Shown here piece by piece: positions 1 through 7,392 of a stretch of DNA of 64,000 nucleotides (within the stretch, counting starts at the first letter, position 1; every line of letters starts with the position of its first letter). The notes beneath the pieces are model-generated. The model was given only the letters and a program-made list of their open reading frames with translations. It had not been told where the DNA came from and searched no databases. The stretch covers positions 1-64,000 of the forward strand of contig ONHW01000001.1 in assembly GCA_900317745.1 (NCBI GenBank), read 5' to 3'. Source of the DNA: an uncultured Bacteroidales bacterium (lineage in GTDB: Bacteria; Bacteroidota; Bacteroidia; Bacteroidales; Paludibacteraceae). Position numbers and translations under genes: made by a program.

Positions 1-210
1 CATGCCGATGGCATTGTCCTCGATGGCAAAATACGGGTTCGGATTGACGTACTCGCCCTGCCTGATTTTCGTTTTTATACCGTTGTATATGGCGCGCTGT
101 TTGTCGATGCTATAGCCTTGCCACAGCCTTTCGCATGCCTGTCTGCGCCGTTTATACTCGCCCTGCGGATCCAGCAGAGCCCAGATGTAATCAAATGTGT
201 TCGTTTCCAT
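1..210 (-). CDS. Hypothetical protein, N-terminal part, runs off the left edge
   Basis: An open minus-strand frame begins with ATG at 208-210 and stays open to base 1, giving 70 residues starting METNTFDYIW. It is rich in Arg, Gln and aromatic residues and contains YVNPNPYFAIEDNA near its visible end. I do not recognise a named domain. The composition, repeats and lone position suggest a small gene from a mobile or prophage-like element. No clear promoter was found; upstream are the GCCTTGCC repeats. The C-terminus is outside the window, so length and function are unknown. Confidence 0.6.
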   Translation of the reverse strand, partial: METNTFDYIWALLDPQGEYKRRRQACERLWQGYSIDKQRAIYNGIKTKIRQGEYVNPNPYFAIEDNAIGM

Positions 211-228
211 AATATCCTTTCCAAAAAG

Positions 229-339
229 AAAAGCCTCGCCTTGCCTCGCCATCAGTTCATCTACGTAAGATTGCCTCGCCTTGCCTTGCCTCGCTTGACT
301 TGGCATGGCTATTTATAGGCATGGCAAGGCAAGGCTTTT
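229..339. repeat. GCCTTGCC/GCCTCGCC repeats forming an inverted repeat
   Basis: Units of the form TGCCTYGCC recur at 233-249 and 271-293. The perfect arm GCCTTGCCTTGCC at 278-290 is matched by its reverse complement at 323-335, and AAAAGCC/GGCTTTT extends the pairing outward. The right arm is followed by a T-rich tract, so on the plus strand it could terminate transcription, but no plus-strand gene precedes it. It sits directly upstream of the partial minus-strand gene. Confidence 0.6.
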
Positions 340-450
340 CTTTTTTTATTTTCTTTTTGGTTCTTTTTCTTTGTTGTTTTCTTTTCTCGTCCCCGCACCC
401 CTCTCGGGGTCCCCGACGCAAGCCAAGCCAAAGGCTGCTTGCGGTGGGGA
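335..450. other. Pyrimidine-rich tract and small hairpins in a gene-free stretch
   Basis: Between the partial gene and the next gene, 335-391 is almost entirely pyrimidine on the plus strand. It is followed by nested C/G inverted repeats: ACCCC/GGGGT around 397-410 and CGCAAGC/GCTTGCG at 417-423 and 437-443. No coding frame with convincing composition and no promoter were seen. The structures lie downstream of the minus-strand gene at 518 and might end its transcript, but no T-run follows them on that strand. Confidence 0.4.
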
Positions 451-517
451 GAGCCAAGACAGGAGTCGCTTTAATGAGCGCGGAGCGGTCAGTCTGTGCG
501 ATCTACTTGTCGAAGGC

Positions 518-922
518 TCAGACGAACGCGATGGTGAATCCTCGCTTGATGGACTCGGATGCGGGATGTGCATCCGCCAGTTTCTCGGCTGTGCGCTTGA
601 CATCGGCACGCATGTCCTTGAGTTGCTCGCTCATGCGTTTCTGCAACTCCAGTTGCTGCAGGTAGATGGCATGATTAGGATCGCCCGTCACGTCGGGATT
701 GTAGTTGAGTTCCCAGGTGTATGATCTGGGGCGCTGCACGCGGATGTTGATGCCGTTGTACTCGATGGTGCCGGTGAAGTTCTTGGGCAGTCCGCGCTGA
801 CGGATAAGCTCCTTGACGGCGGCTTCCACCTTCGGGCGCAGGGCGTCGATGGTGGCTTTGCTCTCGTTCTGGCTCAGCATAGCGCTGAACATCTGGTCGA
901 TAACTGAAAAATCTGTTGTCAT
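518..922 (-). CDS. Hypothetical protein, 134 aa, accessory region
   Basis: The frame gives 134 residues from the ATG at 920-922 (MTTDFSVIDQMF). A longer frame back to 1075 is rejected because it starts with TTG inside the predicted promoter. The N-terminal half looks helical with a segment on Arg/Gly (LIRQRGLPKNF), then a short beta-like part with NPDVTGDPNHAIYL, then a charged helix probably forming a coiled coil (ELQKRMSEQLKDMRADVKR). There is no signal peptide or membrane segment. I do not recognise a family. A good promoter lies about 125 bases upstream, so the gene is probably expressed. The setting suggests a mobile element cargo or structural gene. Confidence 0.6.
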   Translation of the reverse strand: MTTDFSVIDQMFSAMLSQNESKATIDALRPKVEAAVKELIRQRGLPKNFTGTIEYNGINIRVQRPRSYTWELNYNPDVTGDPNHAIYLQQLELQKRMSEQLKDMRADVKRTAEKLADAHPASESIKRGFTIAFV

Positions 923-1045
923 AATGCTTAAAAGTTTTGTGCTCGGTCGGGTATGCGAGTGGCCACTCTTTGCACGTGCGAGCTGTACACAACTTTCGCG
1001 GTAAATAAATAAAAAATCACCGCCACTCATTTCTGAATGACGGTG

Positions 1046-1076
1046 CAAAGGTACTGCTTTCCGTGTGCTAATCAAA
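1046..1076 (-). promoter_or_regulatory. Bacteroidetes-type promoter for the gene at 518-922
   Basis: On the minus strand TTTG (1073-1076), a 19-bp gap and TACCTTTG (1046-1053) match the Bacteroidetes -33/-7 consensus. The leader to the chosen start would be roughly 115 bases. Two copies of TTTTGTCCCCAAA lie just upstream of the -33 box. Confidence 0.7.
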
Positions 1077-1081
1077 GGTCA

Positions 1082-1114
1082 TTTTGTCCCCAAAATGTCC
1101 CTTTTGTCCCCAAA
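1082..1114. repeat. Two direct repeats TTTTGTCCCCAAA, 20 bp apart
   Basis: Identical 13-mers occupy 1082-1094 and 1102-1114, spaced by 20 bp (about two helical turns), each with an imperfect dyad (TTTTG/CAAAA). They begin 6 bp upstream of the -33 box of the minus-strand promoter, which is where a regulator would be expected to bind. No candidate regulator is visible in the window. Confidence 0.5.
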
Positions 1115-1171
1115 TGCATTTTTTTGCCGAAAAATTTGCAAATATGCAACCATAGGCTAATCAATCAGTTA

Positions 1172-1193
1172 CGGGGTCACTCATGATGCCCCG
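1172..1193 (+). terminator. Possible hairpin terminator CGGGG/CCCCG
   Basis: CGGGG at 1172-1176 pairs with CCCCG at 1189-1193, with a TCA/TGA inner extension, and a TTTTCTCC stretch follows on the plus strand. No plus-strand gene ends here, so this may be a remnant or an element boundary. Confidence 0.3.
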
Positions 1194-1239
1194 TTTTCTC
1201 CTTTTCCCGCTCCATCGCCCTATTTATCGGACATACAAC

Positions 1240-1278
1240 AAAAAACCGGCTGCTGCGTTATGCAACAACCGGTTTTTC
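1240..1278 (-). terminator. Terminator after the fructokinase operon
   Basis: AAAAACCGG at 1241-1249 pairs with CCGGTTTTT at 1269-1277, with further pairing toward the loop, and the stem is flanked by A and T runs on both sides. It can work in both directions. It lies downstream of the fructokinase stop on the minus strand and ends the sucrose/fructan operon. Confidence 0.75.
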
Positions 1279-1300
1279 TGACTTTATAGTCTGAGTGCTC

Positions 1301-1348
1301 TTACTCTGCGGCAGGAGCTTCTGCGGCAGGCGCCTCGGGCTTGGTTAT
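1301..1348 (-). other. Out-of-frame Ala/Pro/Glu coding tail after the fructokinase stop
   Basis: In the frame one base back from the fructokinase frame, the sequence reads ITKPEAPAAEAPAAE and then TAA at 1301-1303. The fructokinase itself stops at 1348-1350, at the start of this stretch. The low-complexity PEAPAAEAPAAE is coding-like and resembles the tail of the small lipoprotein gene at 23453-23659. It may be a former or frameshift-accessed C-terminal extension of the kinase, or the end of a lost gene. Confidence 0.45.
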
Positions 1349-2250
1349 CAAGCCTTCAGTTCGTCGGGGAGCACAGGCATAGCACCGTTCTGCGTGCAGA
1401 CAAACGCACTGACGGCAACAGCTTTCTCATGCGCCTGGCGGATAGATTTGCCGAGCAGTATCTGCGCAACAAACGTAGCCGTGAACGAGTCGCCGGCGCC
1501 TACGGTATCAGCTACCTTGACCTTGGGCGTCTGCACGTAACTCTCGCTATCGGCAGTGAACACGTACGAACCGATAGCACCACAGGTGAGGATGAGCATC
1601 CTGAGGTCGTACTTGGCAATCAGGTCACGGCATACGGCACGTGTCTTGTCGGCATCCTCGGCAATGAGTTTGCCCGGCACAGTAGGCACGCCCAGCAGCA
1701 TGGTGGCGACAACATCGAGTTCCTCGTCGTTGATCTTGAGCACATTCGCGCGGTTAAGGCTCTCGGCAATAACCTCGGCGGTGAACCAGCTCTGGCGCAG
1801 ATTGATATCGAACACGCGCAGAGCGTCTTGCGGTGCTGCGTCCATGAACGCATGTATAGTGCGGCGGCTGACCTCGGAGCGCTGCGCCAGCGAGCCGAAG
1901 CAGATAGCCTCCGTCTGACGGGCTACATCGAGCATCTCGGCAGTGAGAGGTATATTGTCCCACGCCACACCCAGGCAGATATCGTACTGCGGTACGCCCT
2001 TGCTGTCCAAGGTGACCTTGACAGTGCCCGTAGGTTGCTCCACCTTGGGCAGGATATGATTCAGGTTGACACGCTCAAAGGTTTCTACGATCTCCTCACC
2101 GAGTTCGTCATCACCGATGGCAGAGATGGCGCAGCCGTCCAAACCGAACTGGCTGACATGATAGGCAAAGTTAGCGGGCGCACCGCCAAGTTTGCGGCCT
2201 TCAGGCAGGCAATCGAACAATGCCTCGCCTATTCCTACTACGTATTTCAT
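1348..2250 (-). CDS. Fructokinase, PfkB family
   Basis: This 300-residue PfkB/ribokinase-family sugar kinase would phosphorylate fructose with ATP in the cytoplasm. The N-terminal sugar-binding motif GGAPANFAYH and the C-terminal signature DTVGAGDSFTA, with the catalytic Asp and anion hole, are both intact, and the length is normal. It is the last gene of a minus-strand set with the MFS permease (43 bp upstream) and the GH32 enzyme, so fructose is the likely substrate. The start is ATG at 2248-2250. A coding-like Ala/Pro/Glu tail lies just past the stop in the -1 frame. Family assignment is secure; fructose specificity is inferred from the locus. Confidence 0.9.
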   Translation of the reverse strand: MKYVVGIGEALFDCLPEGRKLGGAPANFAYHVSQFGLDGCAISAIGDDELGEEIVETFERVNLNHILPKVEQPTGTVKVTLDSKGVPQYDICLGVAWDNIPLTAEMLDVARQTEAICFGSLAQRSEVSRRTIHAFMDAAPQDALRVFDINLRQSWFTAEVIAESLNRANVLKINDEELDVVATMLLGVPTVPGKLIAEDADKTRAVCRDLIAKYDLRMLILTCGAIGSYVFTADSESYVQTPKVKVADTVGAGDSFTATFVAQILLGKSIRQAHEKAVAVSAFVCTQNGAMPVLPDELKA

Positions 2251-2293
2251 ACTATTGGATTGATTTGATCAGCCAAGTTTGGCTGATAGATGG

Positions 2294-3445
2294 TTATTTC
2301 TTGATTTTCAGTGTAAAGCCGGCGAGGTACAAGGCGCCTACAGCCATCACGAGTACCGCACCTACCACGCCCATCAGGTCGGACATATAGCCCATACACA
2401 ACGGGAAGACCGTACCGCCGAACAGGCCCATGATCATCAGTCCGGAGATCTCGTTCTTGTGCTCGGGGTCATGGTTGAGTGCCTGCGCAAAACAGATACT
2501 GAACACGTTGCTGTTGCCGAAACCTACAAGAGCTATACCTGTATATAGCGCCCACTTTGCCTCGCCAACACCCAGCAGGATCATAGCCGCCACGATCATC
2601 GCAACGGAGATGGCGAAGAACACCTTCTCGGGCACATAACGCAGGATAGCCGAACCGCTGAGGCAACCGATAGTACGGAAGATAAAGTACAGCGAGGTAG
2701 CAAAACCCGCAGCAGCCAGATCCATACCCAGGCGCTCCATCAGGATCTTCGGGGCAGTAGTGTTCGTGCCGACATCAATACCTACGTGGCACATGATACC
2801 CAAGAAGCAGAGCAGGATAAACGGTTGACCCAGCAGCCGGAAGCACTCGATGAACCCGCTGCCTTTGGCTACAGGCTCCTCGTCGATGGATGTGAACCCG
2901 AGCGCGAGCACGGCAATAACTGCGATGCAACCGTAGATAGGGAAGAGGATCTTCCAGCCGATCTCACCGGCAAAATGTGTAGCACCCCACGCAGCGATCA
3001 GCGGTGCGCAGAACGAGGCTATAGCCTTGACGAACTGCCCGAACGTAAGCGTGGATGACAGGTTGCCGCCACGGACGATCGTACTCACCAGCGGATTGAG
3101 AGAGGTCTGCATCAGCGCGTTGCCTATACCCAGGAGCGAGAACGCACACAAGATAAGCGGATAGCTCTCGCCGCACAACGGCAGAAGCAGTGCGACAGCA
3201 GTAACTATGATAGACAGCAGAACAGTCTTTTTCCTGCCAATCTTGTTCATCAAAATTCCCGTTGGTACCGAGAAGATCAGAAACCAGAAGAATACCAGCG
3301 AGGGCATAATATTCGCCTGTGCGTCAGTAAGACCGATATCCGCCTTGACGTAGTTGCTGGCTATACCCACCAGGTCAACAAAGCCCATTGTGAAGAAGCA
3401 CAACATACACACTGCCAGTGCTCCGAACGATGTTTTCTTTTCCAT
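2294..3445 (-). CDS. MFS sugar permease (fucose/fructose permease type)
   Basis: A 383-residue major facilitator protein with about 12 hydrophobic segments and the typical loop 2-3 motif (GILMNKIGRKKTV). It begins MEKKTSFGALAV. It resembles the small sugar:proton symporters that accompany Bacteroidetes glycan loci. Lying between the GH32 hydrolase and the fructokinase, its likely cargo is fructose or sucrose across the inner membrane. A strong hairpin separates it from the upstream GH32 gene, so expression of permease and kinase may be reduced or stabilised relative to the hydrolase. No SusC/SusD pair is present, so outer membrane passage is unexplained. Confidence 0.85.
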   Translation of the reverse strand: MEKKTSFGALAVCMLCFFTMGFVDLVGIASNYVKADIGLTDAQANIMPSLVFFWFLIFSVPTGILMNKIGRKKTVLLSIIVTAVALLLPLCGESYPLILCAFSLLGIGNALMQTSLNPLVSTIVRGGNLSSTLTFGQFVKAIASFCAPLIAAWGATHFAGEIGWKILFPIYGCIAVIAVLALGFTSIDEEPVAKGSGFIECFRLLGQPFILLCFLGIMCHVGIDVGTNTTAPKILMERLGMDLAAAGFATSLYFIFRTIGCLSGSAILRYVPEKVFFAISVAMIVAAMILLGVGEAKWALYTGIALVGFGNSNVFSICFAQALNHDPEHKNEISGLMIMGLFGGTVFPLCMGYMSDLMGVVGAVLVMAVGALYLAGFTLKIKK

Positions 3446-3468
3446 AATTATAATGTTTTGACACCCCT

Positions 3469-3498
3469 CCGTCTCCCCTCACAAAGGGGAGAGGACGG
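3469..3498 (-). repeat. Intercistronic hairpin between GH32 and MFS genes
   Basis: CCGTCTCCCCT at 3469-3479 pairs with AGGGGAGAGGACGG at 3485-3498, a strong GC-rich stem with a five-base loop. There is no U-run on the minus strand, so a processing or stabilising role, or a REP-like element, is more likely than simple termination. Confidence 0.6.
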
Positions 3499-3513
3499 TA
3501 ACTTTAAATTGTA

Positions 3514-4929
3514 TTAGAGATTAATATCGAAGATTTCGGCGGTACCGCCATGTACATCAATATGGTTGTAGGGTTCGGACGGGAACACGAGGTTCGTCAT
3601 AACCCACGTACCGTCAGTGCCGAACGCCTCGATTGAGCAATGGTCGATAAACAGCGTGACACGGTTGACAGCCTGCTTGACGAACAGCGGCGCAACGGTG
3701 TGTGCCGCAAAATCCTGCGAGAAGGAGCAGTCGCCGGACGCCGTACGATCCATACTGAATGTCTGCGCATGTACATCAAGGGTCATAACGACCTTTTCGC
3801 CTTTGTCGTTGCTGAGCGTGATCACCGAGCTCTCCTCGCCGCTGAGCGTCAGTTCGACTACCGCTGCATCACCGAGACAAGAAGTCTTGTTTCCCTTCAG
3901 CGCCAGCGATTCGGGTGAAGGCTGAACGCCTACGCGGTACTCGCCCGCATCATCGCGATAGAGATACAGGTCGCGTGCAATCGTGTTCTGCGAACGGAAA
4001 GCCACGGTAGGCAGTTGGTTGGCGTACATCCAGTTGCTCATCCAGCCGATAGCAACCGTACGACCAGCAGGCGCATTATGCCAAGTAACAGTAGCGTAGT
4101 GATCCTTGCCATAATCCATCCATTTGGTCTCGGCAGGCTCGTCGATGCAAGTAAACGTGTGACCGTCCCAGTTGCCGACGAAATACTGCGTGGCACTGCC
4201 ACCGAACGGGCCGCCCGGGTTGAGGTTAAGAATCAACACCCATTTCTCACCCAACTTTATCAGATCCGGGCACTCCCAAACGCCGCCGTGAGCACCGTAA
4301 CCGGCACCGAACGATGACTCATATTGCCACTCGCGCAAGTCAGCCGACGAGTAGAACCTCACCTCCTGTTGGCAGGCAAGAATCATCACCCAGCGGTTGG
4401 TCAACTCATCGCGGAACACCTTCGGGTCGCGGAAATCGGCTATATCGCCGCGGAGTACAGGATTACCCTCATACTTGGTGAAGGTTTGTCCTCCGTCAAG
4501 ACTGTAAGCGATAGACTGGTGCTGACCGCACACTTCGGATTGGGTATAGATAGCCACCAACGCGCCCTCACCAAAGCCGGCCGTGTTCTCGCGGTCGATC
4601 ACACATGAGCCGGAGAAGATCGTGCCGAGGCTGTCAGGATAGAGTGCTACCGGTTGCTCCTGCCACGTCAGCAGATCGGCTGAGGTAGCATGCGCCCAGT
4701 GCATCGGTCCCCATGTTGTACCATTGGGGTTGTACTGATAATAGAGGTGCCACAACTGTGCCTCTGAATCGTAAAACATTCCATTGGGATCGTTCATCCA
4801 GTTCTGCGCCGGTGAGTGGTGGTACACCGATCGGAACGGCTCATCGGTTGCGTGACGAGACGGCTGAACAGTGCAAGCGGTCAGCGCCACGAACAAGAGG
4901 AGAGAAAGTGTGATTGCTGATTGTTTCAT
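3514..4929 (-). CDS. GH32 glycoside hydrolase lipoprotein (levanase/invertase type)
   Basis: This 471-residue enzyme would hydrolyse fructosyl bonds in sucrose, inulin or levan. The three GH32 acidic motifs are present: WMNDPNG at residues 44-50 (nucleophile D47), FRDP at 166-169 (D168, transition-state stabiliser) and WEC at 218-220 (E219, acid/base). The five-bladed propeller is followed by a C-terminal beta sandwich. The N-terminus is a lipoprotein signal with lipobox LTAC and Cys19, so it is anchored in an outer or periplasmic membrane face. The start is ATG at 4927-4929; the longer frame to 5025 lacks a start that fits the promoter. A Bacteroidetes promoter and a long inverted repeat lie upstream. 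Exact substrate cannot be read from sequence. Confidence 0.95.
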   Translation of the reverse strand: MKQSAITLSLLLFVALTACTVQPSRHATDEPFRSVYHHSPAQNWMNDPNGMFYDSEAQLWHLYYQYNPNGTTWGPMHWAHATSADLLTWQEQPVALYPDSLGTIFSGSCVIDRENTAGFGEGALVAIYTQSEVCGQHQSIAYSLDGGQTFTKYEGNPVLRGDIADFRDPKVFRDELTNRWVMILACQQEVRFYSSADLREWQYESSFGAGYGAHGGVWECPDLIKLGEKWVLILNLNPGGPFGGSATQYFVGNWDGHTFTCIDEPAETKWMDYGKDHYATVTWHNAPAGRTVAIGWMSNWMYANQLPTVAFRSQNTIARDLYLYRDDAGEYRVGVQPSPESLALKGNKTSCLGDAAVVELTLSGEESSVITLSNDKGEKVVMTLDVHAQTFSMDRTASGDCSFSQDFAAHTVAPLFVKQAVNRVTLFIDHCSIEAFGTDGTWVMTNLVFPSEPYNHIDVHGGTAEIFDINL

Positions 4930-4965
4930 GCTATTGAATTTTTGTGTTTTTGCGATTTGACAATG

Positions 4966-4997
4966 CAAAGGTACAACATTTTGCGCACATACGCAAA
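4966..4997 (-). promoter_or_regulatory. Promoter of the GH32-MFS-fructokinase operon
   Basis: On the minus strand TTTG (4994-4997), 20 bp, then TACCTTTG (4966-4973). The transcript would start near 4959, about 30 bases before the GH32 start codon. The arm of a perfect 18-bp inverted repeat begins only 3 bp upstream of the -33 box. Confidence 0.8.
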
Positions 4998-5000
4998 TAT

Positions 5001-5063
5001 AAATGTTGCAAAATATACCACTCATGTTTCAATGCAACAATTGTTGTATATTTTGCAACATTT
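5001..5063. repeat. Perfect 18-bp inverted repeat upstream of the GH32 promoter
   Basis: AAATGTTGCAAAATATAC at 5001-5018 is the exact reverse complement of GTATATTTTGCAACATTT at 5046-5063, with 27 bp between. TTGCAA cores lie about four helical turns apart. The placement immediately upstream of the -33 box fits an activator site, most simply for the AraC domain of the regulator encoded just upstream. Confidence 0.75.
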
Positions 5064-5088
5064 TTGGAATACGGCGCACGAAATACAA

Positions 5089-6588
5089 TTATTTCCGCTC
5101 GCTGGGCAAATGACCGAAATAATCCTTGTAACACTTGGTGAAATATCCCGGGCTGGAGAAGCATAGTTCGAGAGCCACCTGCTGAACCGTCATATCCGTG
5201 GTGCATAACAATTCGTCGGCGCGGAGCAGTCGGCGTTCGCGGATGAACTCAAGCGGTCCTTTGCCCGCCACGGTCTTGACGCGGCGGAAGATTTGCGTAC
5301 GGCTCAGCCGCAGGCTGCTGCTCAGGAACTCCACATTCAGGTTCGGATCAGTGAGATGATCGTCCACAATCTGCTTCATCCGTTCGCCAAACGCCATATC
5401 GCGCTGGCTGAGCTGGATAGTCTCCAGGGTTTGCTCCACCTCCTCGAGTTGCGGCAGGATATCCCGCCTGATCTCCGTCTTCAGATGGGTAAGCATATAC
5501 AGCAGTGCCGCGATTGCTACAACCAGCAGCAGAAAGAAGAATACAATGATTGTGATCAGTCTGCGCCGGTCGGAGCGCATCTGTTGCCAGAGATTATCCG
5601 ACCGCAGTTGCACGATGTGCAGGGTCTGCAAGTCATGCAGTCGCGCCTCGTGCTGCATAAGCAAGGCGTGTGCTGCAATAGCGTTGATCATCGTTGTCTC
5701 GATGACCGTGTCGCGCACAAACGGTTCGCCGGCAAGTATATTTGCCGCAGTCTCGATCACCATATCGCCACGCGACAGATAGGTAGCGGTACACTCAATC
5801 ACTCCGTCGATGATCGCCTGCAAGCCGGGCATTATACCATCCACGCCCATTATACGCACACTGCCTGCGCCGTAACTGCTGTTGGCACGCACCGCCTCCG
5901 ATGCACCGATAGCCATCAGATCGTTCTGCGCAACAATAACATCCACATCCTTATGCTCCGCCAGATACTCCGTCACCATACGATAGGCGTCCTCCTTCAT
6001 CCACTCGCCTAACACGGTTTGCACCTCAGGAACGTGTTCGCCACACAGTTCAGTCAACTTATCCATCATACCATTATGGCGCAAGGTTGCAGGCGTTGAA
6101 CCGGGTAAACCGGCGACCTCCAGCACATGGAGTGGTCCGTGTTTGCCGGCTTGTGAATTTTCCGATTGTACCGTAGCCACCCATTCTGCCATCAGTTCGC
6201 CTACGCGGTAGTTGTCACCACCGATAAACGCTGTCCACTCATCGCCGGTGACGCGCCGGTCGGCAACTATAACAGGTATACCTGCGCGGTACGCACGCGT
6301 GACGGCAGGTTTGACCTCCTCCGCCTCGTTCGGACTGACAATGAGCAGGTTGACACGCTCGCTGATAAAACTGTCGATCTGCGCACACTGCAACTCATTG
6401 CTGCCGTACGCAATACGCTTGTACATGCTTATGTCGGGGTGAAGAAGCAGTTCGCGCTCCATCTCCTCGTTCATCTTCTGCCGCCAAGCGTCATCGAGAC
6501 ACTGGCTGACGCCAATGCAGTACTCGGGCTGACGATGGCAGCCTATACAACAAAGCAGAATAATTGTAAATACAAATGTGTTTCGCAT
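5089..6588 (-). CDS. Membrane sugar sensor-regulator: periplasmic-binding domain, TM, AraC domain
   Basis: A 499-residue protein with an N-terminal signal ending in a possible lipobox (LCCIGC, Cys17). Residues about 20-320 are a type I periplasmic binding domain of the ribose/LacI kind (VSPNEAEEV, GVDGIMPG). A single membrane helix spans about 344-364, a short coiled linker follows at about 370-400, and an AraC DNA-binding domain with two helix-turn-helix units occupies 403-499. It lacks the histidine kinase and receiver domains of Bacteroidetes hybrid two-component regulators. It lies 160 bp upstream of the GH32 gene on the same strand, next to a long inverted repeat, and is the probable local activator. 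The start MRNTFVF at 6588 is chosen because a signal peptide follows at once. Confidence 0.85.
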   Translation of the reverse strand: MRNTFVFTIILLCCIGCHRQPEYCIGVSQCLDDAWRQKMNEEMERELLLHPDISMYKRIAYGSNELQCAQIDSFISERVNLLIVSPNEAEEVKPAVTRAYRAGIPVIVADRRVTGDEWTAFIGGDNYRVGELMAEWVATVQSENSQAGKHGPLHVLEVAGLPGSTPATLRHNGMMDKLTELCGEHVPEVQTVLGEWMKEDAYRMVTEYLAEHKDVDVIVAQNDLMAIGASEAVRANSSYGAGSVRIMGVDGIMPGLQAIIDGVIECTATYLSRGDMVIETAANILAGEPFVRDTVIETTMINAIAAHALLMQHEARLHDLQTLHIVQLRSDNLWQQMRSDRRRLITIIVFFFLLLVVAIAALLYMLTHLKTEIRRDILPQLEEVEQTLETIQLSQRDMAFGERMKQIVDDHLTDPNLNVEFLSSSLRLSRTQIFRRVKTVAGKGPLEFIRERRLLRADELLCTTDMTVQQVALELCFSSPGYFTKCYKDYFGHLPSERK

Positions 6589-6607
6589 GGATATGGGGTA
6601 GATCATG

Positions 6608-7336
6608 TTACTTATCCATCCCATCGATCACCGCCTCACGCAGTTGTTCGATAGCCGTAGGGATATTCTCTTCGGCAAGGGTGGATATATCTATCGGCTT
6701 GCCGATATGCATGTGTACGGGGTGATAATTGGCAAACACCTCGTGACGGTTCATCACCTCGTAGCAGCCGGAAAGGGATATCGGTACAATCGGCAATTTC
6801 AGGTCGAGCGCTATCTGCAATGCGCCACGCTTGAAGCGGCCTACCTGTCCGTTCTCAGAGCGCGTACCTTCCGGAAAGATCACCGTACACACACCGTCAT
6901 GCAGCACGCGTTCCGCCTCCTGCAACGACTGGAGAGCCGCAGCCGTATTGCCACGCTTGACAAAGATATGTCCGGCAGCCTTGCAGCCCGAACCTATGAA
7001 CGGCACTTTGCGCAGTTCCGCCTTCATCAGCCACTTGAAGATCACAGGCAGCCAACCGTAGATAAGGAACACATCCGCCATCGACTGATGGTTAGCCACA
7101 AAGACGTAAGAGGTGTGGCTGTCGATGTTCTCCAGTCCGGTTACACGTACCGGCAGGAACAGCAGGTAATAGAACGAACGCGACCAGAACGCCTGGATGT
7201 CATGCAGCCACCAGCTGTTACGCCAGTGCTGAAAGATGATCGTGGTGATAGCCGTGAATATGGTTATCAGCGCAAACAGCGGCAACGCTATCAGCAACTG
7301 ATAGATGCGATACAGGATTTTTATGATTGCTTTCAT
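6608..7336 (-). CDS. plsC: 1-acyl-sn-glycerol-3-phosphate acyltransferase
   Basis: A 242-residue membrane acyltransferase that converts lysophosphatidic acid to phosphatidic acid in phospholipid synthesis. The N-terminal hydrophobic segment is followed by the catalytic NHQSMAD motif (HX4D) and the FPEGTRS substrate-binding motif, both intact. The start is ATG at 7336. The regulator gene follows after only 19 bp, so read-through from plsC into it is likely; this is an odd pairing of lipid and sugar functions. Upstream is AT-rich DNA with a repeated CAAATTTA motif and a 44-bp tandem repeat. Confidence 0.92.
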   Translation of the reverse strand: MKAIIKILYRIYQLLIALPLFALITIFTAITTIIFQHWRNSWWLHDIQAFWSRSFYYLLFLPVRVTGLENIDSHTSYVFVANHQSMADVFLIYGWLPVIFKWLMKAELRKVPFIGSGCKAAGHIFVKRGNTAAALQSLQEAERVLHDGVCTVIFPEGTRSENGQVGRFKRGALQIALDLKLPIVPISLSGCYEVMNRHEVFANYHPVHMHIGKPIDISTLAEENIPTAIEQLREAVIDGMDK

Positions 7337-7392
7337 TTCTCAAATTTATGATTTCAAAATTCAAATTTAAGATTTCAAATTTAGTTATACCA

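Noticed and set aside
518-1075. Longer 185-codon form of the gene at 518
   Set aside because: It would start with TTG inside the -33 region of the promoter; the 134-codon form with ATG at 922 fits the transcript start.
1429-2268. Long plus-strand frame (279 codons) opposite the fructokinase
   Set aside because: It is an antisense shadow of a confidently assigned PfkB kinase and has no recognisable domain or promoter.
5293-6012. Plus-strand frame (239 codons) opposite the sensor-regulator
   Set aside because: Shadow of the minus-strand gene; its His- and Gln-rich composition is that of antisense coding DNA.
7341-7383. TAAATTTG boxes as a promoter for plsC
   Set aside because: Three CAAATTTA copies resemble -7 boxes, but none has a TTTG at the proper distance, and the nearest would be too close to the start codon.
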